Part shown: positions 46,013 through 55,800 of the stretch, in pieces
Position numbering within the stretch: position 1 is the stretch's first letter
Layout of the letters: every line of letters starts with the position of its first letter
Assembly: GCF_017830045.1 (NCBI RefSeq)
Contig: NZ_JAEDXU010000015.1
Span: 25,227-89,226 of the forward strand
Length of the DNA stretch: 64,000 bases
Direction of reading: 5' to 3'
Source of the DNA: Enterococcus larvae
GTDB taxonomy: Bacteria; Bacillota; Bacilli; Lactobacillales; Enterococcaceae
Made by a program: the position numbers and the translations under genes
The notes under the pieces: model-generated
Told to the model about the DNA's origin: nothing
Seen by the model: the letters and a program-made list of their open reading frames with translations, nothing else
Database searches by the model: none

Positions 46013-46044
46013 GGTCAACTATTTTATGATGAAAAAATCTTCAT
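46013..46044 (-). promoter_or_regulatory. Promoter -35 and 16-bp palindrome upstream of the two-component operon
   Basis: TTGACC (46013-46018) on the minus strand with ATGAAAAAATCTTCAT (46029-46044) ten bases upstream. The palindrome matches the one at 43886 except for one base. Placement next to the -35 suits an activator. The -10 is not clear. Confidence 0.5.
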
Positions 46045-46237
46045 AAAGCTCACTATCACTTTATAAAAAGTAGACAAAATCCCTGATTATACACATCCTA
46101 TTAAAGATTCCTTACACAAGAAGTGATCTTTACACAGAGTATAAAGCAAAGAAATCAACAGCAATTATTACTCTTTAATAGGATTTATATAAGTGAATCC
46201 TATGTTAAAATAGAGAAAAGCAAAGGGGGAACTGTTT

Positions 46238-46801
46238 ATGACCAGACCCGAACTGAATAAAACACTTGATGCTGATACATTCCGCAGCTTTTATTATTTG
46301 AAAGAAGAGCTGATCTCCTTTTGTAAACAGGAGGGTATTCAACGTACTGGCAGCAAAAGCGACTTGACCGAACGAATTGCACACTACCTTACAACCGGTC
46401 AAAAACTCACAAAAAAATATACATCCCGAAAAAATACGATTGAACTACTTACCCCTGAAACTAAAATTGAAGAAAACTTAGTTTGTTCAGAGCGTCATCG
46501 CTCATTCTTTAAAGAGCAAATCGGTTCTTCCTTTTCATTCAATGTCCATTTTCAAAATTGGCTAAAGCAAAACTCTGGAAAAACTTATCAGGATGCTATT
46601 CAAGCCTACATTCACATTCTTGAGGAAAAGAAAAAAACACCAACCAAAATAGACCGGCAATTTGAATACAACACCTACATCCGTGATTTTTTTGAACAAA
46701 ACAACGACAAATCCCTAAAGGACGCTATTACTTGTTGGAAATATAAAAAATCTCTAGCGGGTCACAATAAATACGAAAAAGAGGACCTTGAAATCCTTTA
46801 G
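46238..46801 (+). CDS. SAP-domain protein with DUF6434-like C-terminal region
   Basis: 187 residues; ATG 46238 follows AAGGGGGAA. Residues 20-55 (YYLKEELISFCKQEGIQRTGSKSDLTERIAHYL) form a SAP helix-extension-helix DNA-binding motif. The rest, including FNVHFQNWLKQNSGKTYQDAIQAYI and a related later copy FEYNTYIRDFFEQNNDKSLKDAITCW, matches the pattern of DUF6434. Likely nucleic-acid binding. Its stop overlaps that of the convergent MFS gene by 4 bases. Confidence 0.8.
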   Translation: MTRPELNKTLDADTFRSFYYLKEELISFCKQEGIQRTGSKSDLTERIAHYLTTGQKLTKKYTSRKNTIELLTPETKIEENLVCSERHRSFFKEQIGSSFSFNVHFQNWLKQNSGKTYQDAIQAYIHILEEKKKTPTKIDRQFEYNTYIRDFFEQNNDKSLKDAITCWKYKKSLAGHNKYEKEDLEIL

Positions 46802-48003
46802 GTCCTCTTGCTGTGTTCTCTATTTCGGCTTCGCCATAAAATAAGTAAGCTTATGCTTGCTAATATAATTAATACTGTGGCTTCAGAAAAAAATATTCCC
46901 GCTGTTCCCGATAGTGGAGAAATTTTTTCGATCATGGAAACCCCTAGCGGTGCAAATGCTGCGCCCAGATTAAAACCAGCCAGCAGTAAAGAAGTATTCC
47001 TTCCTGATTTTCCTGTACGATCCTGATTCACTTCGTTGAATAGATATGGGACAAACAAGCGAAATGAAAAACCACTCATTGTTACGGCAACACTTGTCAC
47101 CAATAATGTAGAAGAAAAACTGACTAGGAATAAAGAACAGGCAAAACCGAAAAATGACAACGGCAAAATAAATTCTTTGACCAGTCGCTGAATCTTCCCG
47201 AATAGAAAACCTGCCAACATTGCACCTAGACCTACTAATGCCAGTAGATTACTCCCTGCCGTCGCATCACCATAACCGCCTTCTTGGATAAATCCAGTGA
47301 TTTTTACTGTGATCGACATATAGATAGTCACTAAAATAATCAACAGAAACACATAGAGTAGTATCGGAACCTTTTTCTTCACTGCCGATTGTTCAGCCAA
47401 TTCCATAGCTGTAACTGAGCTTCCAACCTGTCCAGTTGTGCCAATGTCAGGAACAAAGCGCTGAAAAAGAAAGAGGATTGGTAAAGCAATACTATAGACT
47501 AAAAATGATAATTTCCAATCAATTAGGAGTAATCGACCCACAGAAAAAGTTATCAGCATCCCACCGATTCCTTCAAATGCACTTTGCAAACCAATCATCG
47601 TGGAAAGATCACTTCCTTGGTAAAGGGCTGCTGTAAATGAAAAAAGCAACGGATTGAACAAACCGATTCCTATACCAAAGCATATTCTGGAGATGAAAAT
47701 CAGCCAAAAACTATCTACAAGCAATGGAGCAACACCGCTCAAGAAAACAGTCCCCAATCCAAGAGAAACTGTCCATTTATAACCAATTTTCTCAGCAATC
47801 TTTGGACTTACCAAGACAGTTGCTAAAATGAACAACGACGGGATTGTTGTCAGCAATTCAATAAACAGCAATGGGATTTCAGGATACGCTGACTTTATTG
47901 CTGGAATGTTTCCCGCGATAGCACCACCGGAAACAACTAATAGAGATACTCCCAGCAACGACAGCTTCATCAGACTATTCTTTTCTTTGACCATTGTCTC
48001 CAT
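46798..48003 (-). CDS. MFS transporter, CynX/NarK-like
   Basis: 401 residues with about twelve membrane helices and the major-facilitator layout; ISRICFGIGIGLFNPLLFS resembles helix 4 of the CynX/YeaN group, whose members export or import small anions and drugs. The first ATG (48003) is kept, though METMVKEK offers a second start with GGAG in front. No terminator separates the convergent genes, whose stop codons overlap. Substrate unknown. Confidence 0.85.
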   Translation of the reverse strand: METMVKEKNSLMKLSLLGVSLLVVSGGAIAGNIPAIKSAYPEIPLLFIELLTTIPSLFILATVLVSPKIAEKIGYKWTVSLGLGTVFLSGVAPLLVDSFWLIFISRICFGIGIGLFNPLLFSFTAALYQGSDLSTMIGLQSAFEGIGGMLITFSVGRLLLIDWKLSFLVYSIALPILFLFQRFVPDIGTTGQVGSSVTAMELAEQSAVKKKVPILLYVFLLIILVTIYMSITVKITGFIQEGGYGDATAGSNLLALVGLGAMLAGFLFGKIQRLVKEFILPLSFFGFACSLFLVSFSSTLLVTSVAVTMSGFSFRLFVPYLFNEVNQDRTGKSGRNTSLLLAGFNLGAAFAPLGVSMIEKISPLSGTAGIFFSEATVLIILASISLLILWRSRNREHSKRT

Positions 48004-48130
48004 CCTATTTCCCCATTTCTTCCTTATCCTAGATTGCTATACCTTTCCCAACAAGATATCCTTTAACTTCTCTCAGCTTCAAAAACAGGGTACGCATCCT
48101 GTTAGACAAAATCTGCAATTATCTCTGCAG

Positions 48131-48448
48131 CTATTCGCTGTAAATCTCTTTTGCCAATGTGAATGCTGACCACGCCTTCGGCCAACCTGCATAAAAGGCC
48201 AAGTGAGTGATCACTTCAACGATTTCTTCTTTCGTCACGCCGTTTTCCTTTGCAATCTTCAAATGCGCCTCTAATTGCGACGCACCTTGAGTAATCAAGC
48301 TGGCACATGTGATTAGACTACGATCCCTAGCAGACATTTTTTGCTCCCGAGACCAAACCTCACCAAATAACACATCATCATTCAGCTCGGCAAATTTTGG
48401 GGCAAACTCTCCCAGTATATCTCTTCCTGCTGTTTGTTTCTTTGTCAT
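48131..48448 (-). CDS. Carboxymuconolactone decarboxylase-family protein
   Basis: 105 residues of the CMD/AhpD fold: FGEVWSREQKMSARDRSLITCASLITQGASQLEAHLKIAKENGVTKEEI is the family signature, with Cys and His at the AhpD-like redox position (TCASL...EAHL). AAGGAGCTG precedes the start. It belongs to a group with a cupin, a flavodoxin and a LysR regulator (48131-50596), a set that recurs in Firmicutes and is presumably redox related. Confidence 0.88.
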   Translation of the reverse strand: MTKKQTAGRDILGEFAPKFAELNDDVLFGEVWSREQKMSARDRSLITCASLITQGASQLEAHLKIAKENGVTKEEIVEVITHLAFYAGWPKAWSAFTLAKEIYSE

Positions 48449-48553
48449 AAATATTCAGCTCCTTAGTTTATTACGCCAGTTAGGCTTTTCTCTATCTGCA
48501 TGTCTTAGAACAAATGATTTACTACTCGTCATTTCTCAAGCCATACCGACTTT

Positions 48554-48976
48554 TTATCCTTCTACTTCGGCATACTCTTCATCTGTGACAGGCTCCAGCC
48601 AGTTGGTTCCTCCTAACTGCGGATTAGTCGTGATTGCAAGATGAGTAAACCAACTATCTGCTGCAGCTCCGTGCCAATGATTCACATGAGCAGGAATCGT
48701 TACGACGTCACCTACAGTCAACTTTCTCGCTGCTTGACCTTCCTCCTGATACCAGCCTTCACCTCCGGTCACTAAAAGAATTTGCCCGCCTTCATGGCTG
48801 TGCCAATGATTACGACAGCCAGGCTCAAAAGTTACATTCCCGATTGGACAATTGAACTGTGGATCAGTCACCAGCATATTCAAATAACTCGTTCCAGTAA
48901 AATAGGGCTTGAACTCCACTACACTCTCTCCTAGTGGAAAAATCACACTGTTTTTCAATTCTTCGTATTTAGCCAT
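48554..48976 (-). CDS. Cupin-domain protein
   Basis: 140 residues starting MAKYEELKNSVIFPLGES after AAGGAGGAAG. The two cupin motifs are seen as CRNHWHSHEGGQILLVTGGEGWYQEEG and VVTIPAHVNHWHGAAAD, with the metal-binding histidines. Similar proteins stand beside CMD-family genes; enzymatic role not established. Confidence 0.88.
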   Translation of the reverse strand: MAKYEELKNSVIFPLGESVVEFKPYFTGTSYLNMLVTDPQFNCPIGNVTFEPGCRNHWHSHEGGQILLVTGGEGWYQEEGQAARKLTVGDVVTIPAHVNHWHGAAADSWFTHLAITTNPQLGGTNWLEPVTDEEYAEVEG

Positions 48977-49099
48977 CGTTCTTCCTCCTTGATTGTTTGT
49001 TGGATCATACACCAAAGCTATCATTTTTGTTCATTTAAGCTAGTCATTCCATATGAAAAACCTGAATTATAGAAGCTTGATGTTTTCTTGCTTTTGAGT

Positions 49100-49612
49100 C
49101 TATTTGATCAGGTGGTTCAGCCAATTAGCAATTGTTTTATCTGAAACGGCTGCTTTTGAACCACGAACAGCTAAGCCTGTTTCGATTTTAGCATTTGGGC
49201 AAAGTCTTATCATATCTGATACACTTGTGCCCATTGCACTCCCTTCATGGGTGCAAAATGGATAAATCGTTTTGCCGGATAACTCCTGCTGTTTCAAAAA
49301 TGTTGCGATAACTTGCGGAAATGTCCCCCACCAGTTCGGATAGCCGATAAACAATTCATCATAGTTAGATATATCCTGAATAATTGCTTGGTATTCAGGA
49401 TGCTTTTGCTCCTTCTTCTCTTGCTCAGCCAATTCAACCATTTCTTGATAGTCATCAGGATAATCTTTTTTAGGAATCAGTCTGATCAACTCTGCCTCAA
49501 GATAATCAGCAATTTTTTCTGCAACAACCATCGTATTCCCCTTTGACAGCTGCTTCAGTTGCCCATTCACATAATTTTCACCGCTTCTGGAATAGTAGAT
49601 CACTGCTCTCAT
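49100..49612 (-). CDS. Flavodoxin-family protein
   Basis: 170 residues starting MRAVIYYSRSGENYVNG after AGGAGGCG. YYSRSGENYV is the FMN phosphate loop; YDELFIGYPNWWGTFPQVIATFL is the flavin-binding aromatic loop. Length and pattern fit flavodoxin-like reductases of the type found next to cupin and CMD genes. Same strand as both, with gaps of 100-120 bases. Confidence 0.9.
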   Translation of the reverse strand: MRAVIYYSRSGENYVNGQLKQLSKGNTMVVAEKIADYLEAELIRLIPKKDYPDDYQEMVELAEQEKKEQKHPEYQAIIQDISNYDELFIGYPNWWGTFPQVIATFLKQQELSGKTIYPFCTHEGSAMGTSVSDMIRLCPNAKIETGLAVRGSKAAVSDKTIANWLNHLIK

Positions 49613-49711
49613 CTCATCGCCTCCTTTCCTCAAAAAAACTGTACCATGCAGCTTCTATCTACATGGTACAGCGCTATTTATTATTGGTCTAATACTTATT
49701 AAAAGAAGTAT

Positions 49712-50596
49712 CTATGCTTGAAAGGCATATTTTACTCTTCGTATAAATTCATTGGTTACCGGAGAAAGGACACGATGACGTTTCCATACTAAGACAGAAT
49801 CCGTGCTTACTTCCGGTAAAAGCGGAATGAATTGTGTGTTCTCGTTTTTCAAATTCATTGATGCGCCTTCGATCATTAATGCCACCCCGACTTGATTTTC
49901 CACTAAAGAAAAAACATTGAAAATCAGATTATAGGTTCCAACAATATTCAACTCATCAAAGGGAACAGCCATCCATTGTTCAAGTAATCGCTGAACTTCA
50001 GATCTGGCGGAACACAATATAGGTACACCATACAGTTCAGTTGGACGAACACCAATTTTCTGAGCAAGGAAAGAATTCTTCTCTACTAATATCCCCCATC
50101 GTTCCTTTTCGGGAAATACAAGGCTCTCATACTTATCTGTCTGAACCGGCTCCAGTAAAATACCGATATCCAATAAACCTTTGTCCAGCTTCTCAGAAAT
50201 ATCATCCCCAGTACCGCTGAACATATTGAAGGTGACTTGAGGGTATTCAGAAATAAATTCCTCCAGCAGTGCTGCTAACACCACAGAGCTGTTAGCTTCC
50301 ACACAGCCGATCGAAATCGTTCCGCTGAATAATTGCTTTTTTTGATCCTCAAATTCCTGCTCCGTTTTATCCGCTAATGAAATGATTTCTTGTGCACGGT
50401 CCTTCAGATATAAACCGGCCTCCGTCAAAACCAGCCTCTTTTTCTCACGAATAAACAGCTGAGCACCTAATTCCTCTTCAAGATTCATCAACTGCCGGCT
50501 CAATGTAGGCTGGGTGATATGAAGCAGCTCCGCTGCCTTCGAAATATTGCCCTCTTCAGCAATTGTCCAAAAATACCTCAGTACTCTCAATTCCAT
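49712..50596 (-). CDS. LysR-family transcriptional regulator
   Basis: 294 residues starting MELRVLRYFWTIAEEGNISKAAELLHITQPTLSRQL after GGGGAG; the longer frame lacks a binding site. The HTH is at about 18-37 (NISKAAELLHITQPTLSRQL) and the periplasmic-binding-like effector domain runs from about 90 to the end. It lies upstream of the flavodoxin-cupin-CMD genes on the same strand and probably controls them. Confidence 0.92.
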   Translation of the reverse strand: MELRVLRYFWTIAEEGNISKAAELLHITQPTLSRQLMNLEEELGAQLFIREKKRLVLTEAGLYLKDRAQEIISLADKTEQEFEDQKKQLFSGTISIGCVEANSSVVLAALLEEFISEYPQVTFNMFSGTGDDISEKLDKGLLDIGILLEPVQTDKYESLVFPEKERWGILVEKNSFLAQKIGVRPTELYGVPILCSARSEVQRLLEQWMAVPFDELNIVGTYNLIFNVFSLVENQVGVALMIEGASMNLKNENTQFIPLLPEVSTDSVLVWKRHRVLSPVTNEFIRRVKYAFQA

Positions 50597-50872
50597 AAGT
50601 AGCTCCCCCATCTTGAAAATTAGCAGTTCTTTCTTCTTATTATACACGAAGAAAAACATAAGGCCTTCAATTTCATTTGAAACCAGAAAACTTCCAACAG
50701 CTCTTCTTTTCTCACTGCTCTCCTCAGTTGCTATTCCCTCATAGTTATAGGCTTTGTTTTTACAAAAAGCAAAGAAAGGATTGAAGTCTTCACAAAAGCA
50801 CGCTAAAATTCTAGTTATAATTGCAATTATTATTTGGTATAAGAACTCGAATCAAGAGAGGATAACGATAAA

Positions 50873-51757
50873 ATGATAGAGAAATTTTTGATCGGACATG
50901 CTGAAAATGAGGGAAAGGATACAGGCGTCACTGTTATTCTAGCACCGGAAGGAGCCGTAGGCGGTGTCTCCGTTCGAGGCGCAGCTCCCGGAACTCGTGA
51001 GACAGATCTGCTGCGTCCGATGAATAGTGTACAGCATGCAAATGCTGTCGTTCTAAGTGGCGGAAGCGCCTTTGGACTTGAAGCAAGCTGTGGTGTCATG
51101 GATTATCTTCGCGAAAAAAATATTGGGTATCAAGCAGGGAAGCATCGTGTTCCGATTGTTGCCGGAGCCGTTCTATTCGACATGGATTACGGAAAGTTTG
51201 ATTTTCCTGATAAACAGCTGGGTTATCGAGCTTGCGAAGCGGCAACTTGTGACAATTCTCAACAAGGAAATGTCGGTGCTGGAGTAGGAGCGACTATTGG
51301 AAAAGTAATGGGACCTGATTTTGCTTCTAAAGGAGGATTGGGTATTTCAACCATCCAGATCGATAATGGTGTAGAAATCACGGCTATTATTGCTGTTAAT
51401 GCTTTTGGTGATATTTACAACGAAAAGAATCAGTGGATAGCAGGCGTTCGTCATCCGGAGGGGAAAAACGCAAAAGAACTTCTGCTGGAAGGAACACATC
51501 ACGACATGTCAGGACAAAACACCACGATTGGCTGCATTTTGACTAATGCTCTCCTGACAAAAGAGCAAGCAAATAAACTAGCTGATATTGCCCATGACGG
51601 TTTTGCTCTTGCCATCAACCCGGTTCATACAGAATTTGATGGCGATACTCTTTTTGCATTAGCCAGCGGAGAAAAGGAATGCAGCTTCCTATCCCTATCC
51701 ACAGCCTGCGTAGAGGTTGTCAGAAAAGCAATTGTTCAAGGTATCCCAAAGACTTAA
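50873..51757 (+). CDS. P1-family (DmpA/DOM-type) peptidase
   Basis: 294 residues of the P1 aminopeptidase family, Ntn-type enzymes that cleave themselves to form alpha and beta chains. GVTVILAPEGAVGGVSVRGAAPGTRETDLL is the N-terminal signature, LSGGSAFGLEASCGVMDYL follows, and the self-cleavage site is expected near Asn216-Thr217/218 in GQNTTIGCILTNA. GAGAGGATA precedes the ATG. Physiological substrate unknown. Confidence 0.9.
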   Translation: MIEKFLIGHAENEGKDTGVTVILAPEGAVGGVSVRGAAPGTRETDLLRPMNSVQHANAVVLSGGSAFGLEASCGVMDYLREKNIGYQAGKHRVPIVAGAVLFDMDYGKFDFPDKQLGYRACEAATCDNSQQGNVGAGVGATIGKVMGPDFASKGGLGISTIQIDNGVEITAIIAVNAFGDIYNEKNQWIAGVRHPEGKNAKELLLEGTHHDMSGQNTTIGCILTNALLTKEQANKLADIAHDGFALAINPVHTEFDGDTLFALASGEKECSFLSLSTACVEVVRKAIVQGIPKT

Positions 51758-51778
51758 GGAATTAAATCATTACAGGAA

Positions 51779-51815
51779 AAAACGCATTTCCCAAACTCAG
51801 GAAATGCGTTTTTGA
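51779..51815. terminator. Terminator after the P1 peptidase gene
   Basis: AAAACGCATTTCC / GGAAATGCGTTTTT around a short loop, with A and T tracts on both sides. Confidence 0.9.
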
Positions 51816-51840
51816 ATTGGCATATCAACGCCATATTTTC

Positions 51841-52548
51841 TTAGATTGCCAACAGATCCAACATGTATCCTTTCGAACGAATTGTTCGTATGAAAGAAGG
51901 CCCATTGGGATTATCTTCCATTTTTTCACGCAGATGATAAATCAAGTTTGCCACACGGTATTTTTGGTTGTTGTATTTCTTTTGCCATACTCGCTCATAA
52001 ATTTCTCCGTATGTAACAACATTATTCCTATTATTATACAATAAGCTGATGACCTTATATTCTAATGTAGTCAATGTTATTTCTTTTTCACCAAGAATTT
52101 GTACTCCGTGGTTTTGAGGAATAAGCTTCAGCTTTTGAACGGCTTGATCAGGTTCTTGGTCGATTCCATCTCTCAATGAATCATCGCTCTTATTTCCCTT
52201 TCGGCACAAGCTGTTGGAAATGATCAACTGTAATTCATCCTCATCACATTCTTCAGAAAGAATGCCCAATGCTCCTAGTTGAAGATAGACGGTTCTTGTG
52301 ATTTTTTGAGGAGTAGAAGAAAATACCCATACATCCGCATTCGTTTTTTCTTTAAGCTTGATTAGAATACTACAGGTTTGGACCGTATCCTCCACCGCAA
52401 TTTCTCGAACAATCACTGCATCAAGCTCCGATATCTTTTGTTCAAAATCATCTAGAGCTAATGGTATCACGTGGATATTATTTTTTTCGAGCTTCTTTGA
52501 ATAAGATTCAGCAAAATCTGCCGATAAATTAATAATTCCCGCTTTCAT
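51841..52548 (-). CDS. Winged-helix (OmpR-type) transcriptional regulator, atypical N-terminus
   Basis: 235 residues. The C-terminal 100 (EKEITLTTLEYKVISLLYNNRNNVVTYGEIYERVWQKKY...RVANLIYHLREKMEDNP...IRTIRSKGYML) is a Trans_reg_C winged helix. The N-terminal part folds like a receiver but lacks an obvious phospho-acceptor aspartate at the end of strand 3 (DAVIVREIAVED), so it is a stand-alone regulator of the enterococcal type. It lies just downstream of the adhesin gene on the same strand and may regulate it. Confidence 0.85.
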   Translation of the reverse strand: MKAGIINLSADFAESYSKKLEKNNIHVIPLALDDFEQKISELDAVIVREIAVEDTVQTCSILIKLKEKTNADVWVFSSTPQKITRTVYLQLGALGILSEECDEDELQLIISNSLCRKGNKSDDSLRDGIDQEPDQAVQKLKLIPQNHGVQILGEKEITLTTLEYKVISLLYNNRNNVVTYGEIYERVWQKKYNNQKYRVANLIYHLREKMEDNPNGPSFIRTIRSKGYMLDLLAI

Positions 52549-52867
52549 AAACTACTCTTCCCCTTTACTTTTCAATCATTTTATTCGTTGATTTTAAAAA
52601 GAAGATGTTTCTCCGTAAAGTTGGTCAATGATTCAATTGCCGATACTACTGCTATATGTCTGCTTGAGAACTTCAAGATGCTTCTCAGCAAAGAGCACGA
52701 GATCGTCATATACATTAAATATGATCAGGTAATACGTTCGTCTATTAAAGACGAACGCTCCTGTAAAGCTAGAACTTCTGCTTATAAAGGCATACTTTCT
52801 TACAAGCCAAACTTTCCATATTACCTGACCCATTCTTATGACCCGCTTTTAAACTTCCGGATTTTTT
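52549..52867. other. Region between adhesin and winged-helix regulator
   Basis: 319 bases. A hairpin GTTCGTC / GACGAAC (52737-52757) lies about 110 bases after the adhesin stop; it lacks a clear T tract. An open frame of about 100 codons on the plus strand has no ribosome binding site and unlikely composition. Confidence 0.4.
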
Positions 52868-55800
52868 CTAAGCCTTACGTTTTCTGTAATTATTTACTGT
52901 AAGCAGCAGCATTAAGAACAAGCATAAGATTCCTAAATACTCTAACTGCTTTCTATACTCGCTTCCAGTTTTTGGCAGACCCGAGTTCTTTGCTGTGCTT
53001 CCAGAACTATTCCCTGTACTTGGCAAGGTCTTTATTGCTTTATTTTCTTTCACGACTGCTACAATGCTATGACTGTCAGCAACAATTGAAAAAGTTACTG
53101 GCGTGGTATCAATCTGATAACCTTGTGGCGCTTTTGTTTCCACAAATTGATAGTTTCCAGGTTCTAAATCACCAAGATAGATCAATCCATTTTCATCTGT
53201 AATCAATTTTTCTTTGATCACATTACTTTTTTCATCACGCAATTCAAATTCAGCACCCTTAAGAACTTTTTGGGTTGCACTGTCAACCTTCGTCAAGACA
53301 ACACCTTTTTCTTCCAGCTTGTTCTTTTTGGTCAATGTTTGTCCATCCGTAGATTCCTCAGTTACCTCAAAAGTTATTGGTGTTGTATCAATTACATAGC
53401 CTATTGGAGCTTTCGTTTCAACGATCTGATAGCTTCCGGCTTCTAGGTTTTCAATTGTCGCTTCACCGTTTGCATCTGTGATGATAGTTTCATACCCTTC
53501 AACAACGTCGCTGTTAGGATACTGTAATTCGAATTCAGCACCAGCAAGTGTTGCACCAGTTTTATCATCGATTTTTTTCAGATGAATCTTCCCAGAAGGA
53601 AGAGGTGTGTACTCGTTTTCGAATTGGACAATGTCGGAATAGACTACTGTCGCTTCCAGCTGTCCGCCCTTATCTTCTACTGTTACCGTCGCTTGATACG
53701 TTGTTGGGTCATACGTGATCGTATCTACATTTCCCGCTTTTTCACGAATCGTATATTCATGGACGCCTTCAACTGTATAGGCAATCGCATCAAAGTAGAT
53801 ATTTCCATTCGCATCATTTGTCTTTGTTTGAAGCACAGTTCCTTGATCATCCACTAATTCAAATTCGAACTCGCCCGCTGTTAATGCTTTTCCTGTCAGA
53901 ACCTTCGTTCCTTCCAATACTGCACTTCCAGCCTTTGGCTCGTATTGATTCTCGAACTGCACAACATCGGAATACACAATTGTCGCTTCCAGTTGGCCGC
54001 CCTTATCTTCTACTGTTACTGTTGCTTGATACGTTGTTGGGTCATACGTGATTGTATCTACATTTCCGGCTTTTTCACGAATTGTATATTCATGAACTCC
54101 TTCTGCTGTATAGGCAATCGCATCGAAGTAAATATTCCCGTTCGCATCATTTGTCTTTGTTTGAAGCACAGCTCCTTGATCATCGACTAATTCAAATTCG
54201 AACTCACCGGCAACCAACGTCTTTCCTGTCAGAACCTTTGTTCCTTCCAATACTGCACTTCCAGCCTTTGGCTCGTATTGATTTTCGAACTGCACAACAT
54301 CGGAATACACAGTTGTTGTTTCCAGTTGTCCACCTTTATCTTCTACTGTTACTGTTGCTTGGTAAGTCGCTGGGTCATAGGTGATCGTATTTACACTTCC
54401 GGCTTTTTCACGAATTGTATATTCGTGCACACCCTCAGCTGTATAGGCAATCGCATCGAAGTAAATATTCCCATTCGCATCATTTGACTTTGTTTGAAGT
54501 ACAACACCTTGATCATCCACTAATTCAAATTCGAACTCGCCCGCTGTTAATGCTTTTCCTATCAGAACCTTCGTTCCTTCTAATACTGCACTTCCAGCCT
54601 TTGGCTCGTATTGATTCTCGAACTGCACAACATCGGAATACACGATTGTCGCTTCCAGCTGTCCGCCCTTATCTTCTACTGTTACCGTCGCTTGATAGGT
54701 GGTTGGGTCATAGGCGATCGTATCTACACTTCCAGCTTTTTCACGAATTGTATATTCATGAACGCCTTCAGCTGTATAGGCAATCGCATCGAAGTAAATA
54801 TTCCCGTTCGCATTATTTGTCTTCGTTTGAAGCACAGCTCCTTGATCATCGACTAATTCAAATTCGAACTCACCGGCAACCAACGTCTTTCCTGTCAGAA
54901 CCTTCGTTCCTTCCAATACTGCACTTCCAGCTTTTGGTGTGTACTCATTCTCGAACTGCATAACATCGGAATACACGATTGTCGCTTCCAGCTGTCCGCC
55001 CTTATCTTCTACTGTTACCGTCGCTTGATAGGTGGTTGGGTCATACGTGATCGTATCTACATTTCCCGCTTTTTCACGAATCGTATATTCATGGACTCCT
55101 TCTGCTGTATAAGCAATCGCATCAAAGTAGATATTTCCATTCGCGTCATTTGTCTTCGTTTGAAGCACAGCTCCTTGATCATCCACTAATTCAAATTCGA
55201 ACTCGCCCGCTGTTAATGCTTTTCCTGTCAGAACTTTTGTTCCTTCTAATACTGCACTTCCAGCCTTTGGCTCGTATTGATTCTCGAACTGCACAACATC
55301 GGAATACACGATTGTTGCTTCCAGCTGTCCGCTCTTATCTTCTACTGTTACTGTTGCTTGGTAAGTTGCTGGGTCATACGTGATCGTGTTATCTGTTCCT
55401 ACTTTTTCACGAATTGTATATTCGTGCACACCCTCAGCTGTATAGGCAATGGCATCAAAATGGATATTCCCGTTTGCATCATTTGTCTTCGTTTGAAGTA
55501 CAACACCTTGATCATCCACTAATTCAAATTCGAACTGATTGGCAACCAACGTCTTTCCTGTCAGAACCTTCGTTCCTTCCAATACTGCACTTCCAGCTTT
55601 TGGTGTGTACTGATTTTCGAATTGGACAATGTCTGAGTAGACGACTGTCGCTTCAAGTTGTCCGCTCTTATCTTCTACTGTTACCGTCGCTTGATAGGTG
55701 GTTGGATCATACGTGATTGTATCTACATTTCCCGCTTTTTCACGAATCGTATATTCATGAACCCCTTCAGCTGTATAGGCAATCGCATCGAAGTAAATAT

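Noticed and set aside
46798..46801. Overlap of the SAP-domain and MFS stop codons as evidence of a misread gene
   Set aside because: Both frames have good starts, ribosome binding sites and family matches; a 4-base convergent overlap is plausible.
52588..52902. Plus-strand frame of 104 codons downstream of the adhesin
   Set aside because: No ribosome binding site, unlikely residue composition, and it runs into the adhesin gene from the opposite strand.
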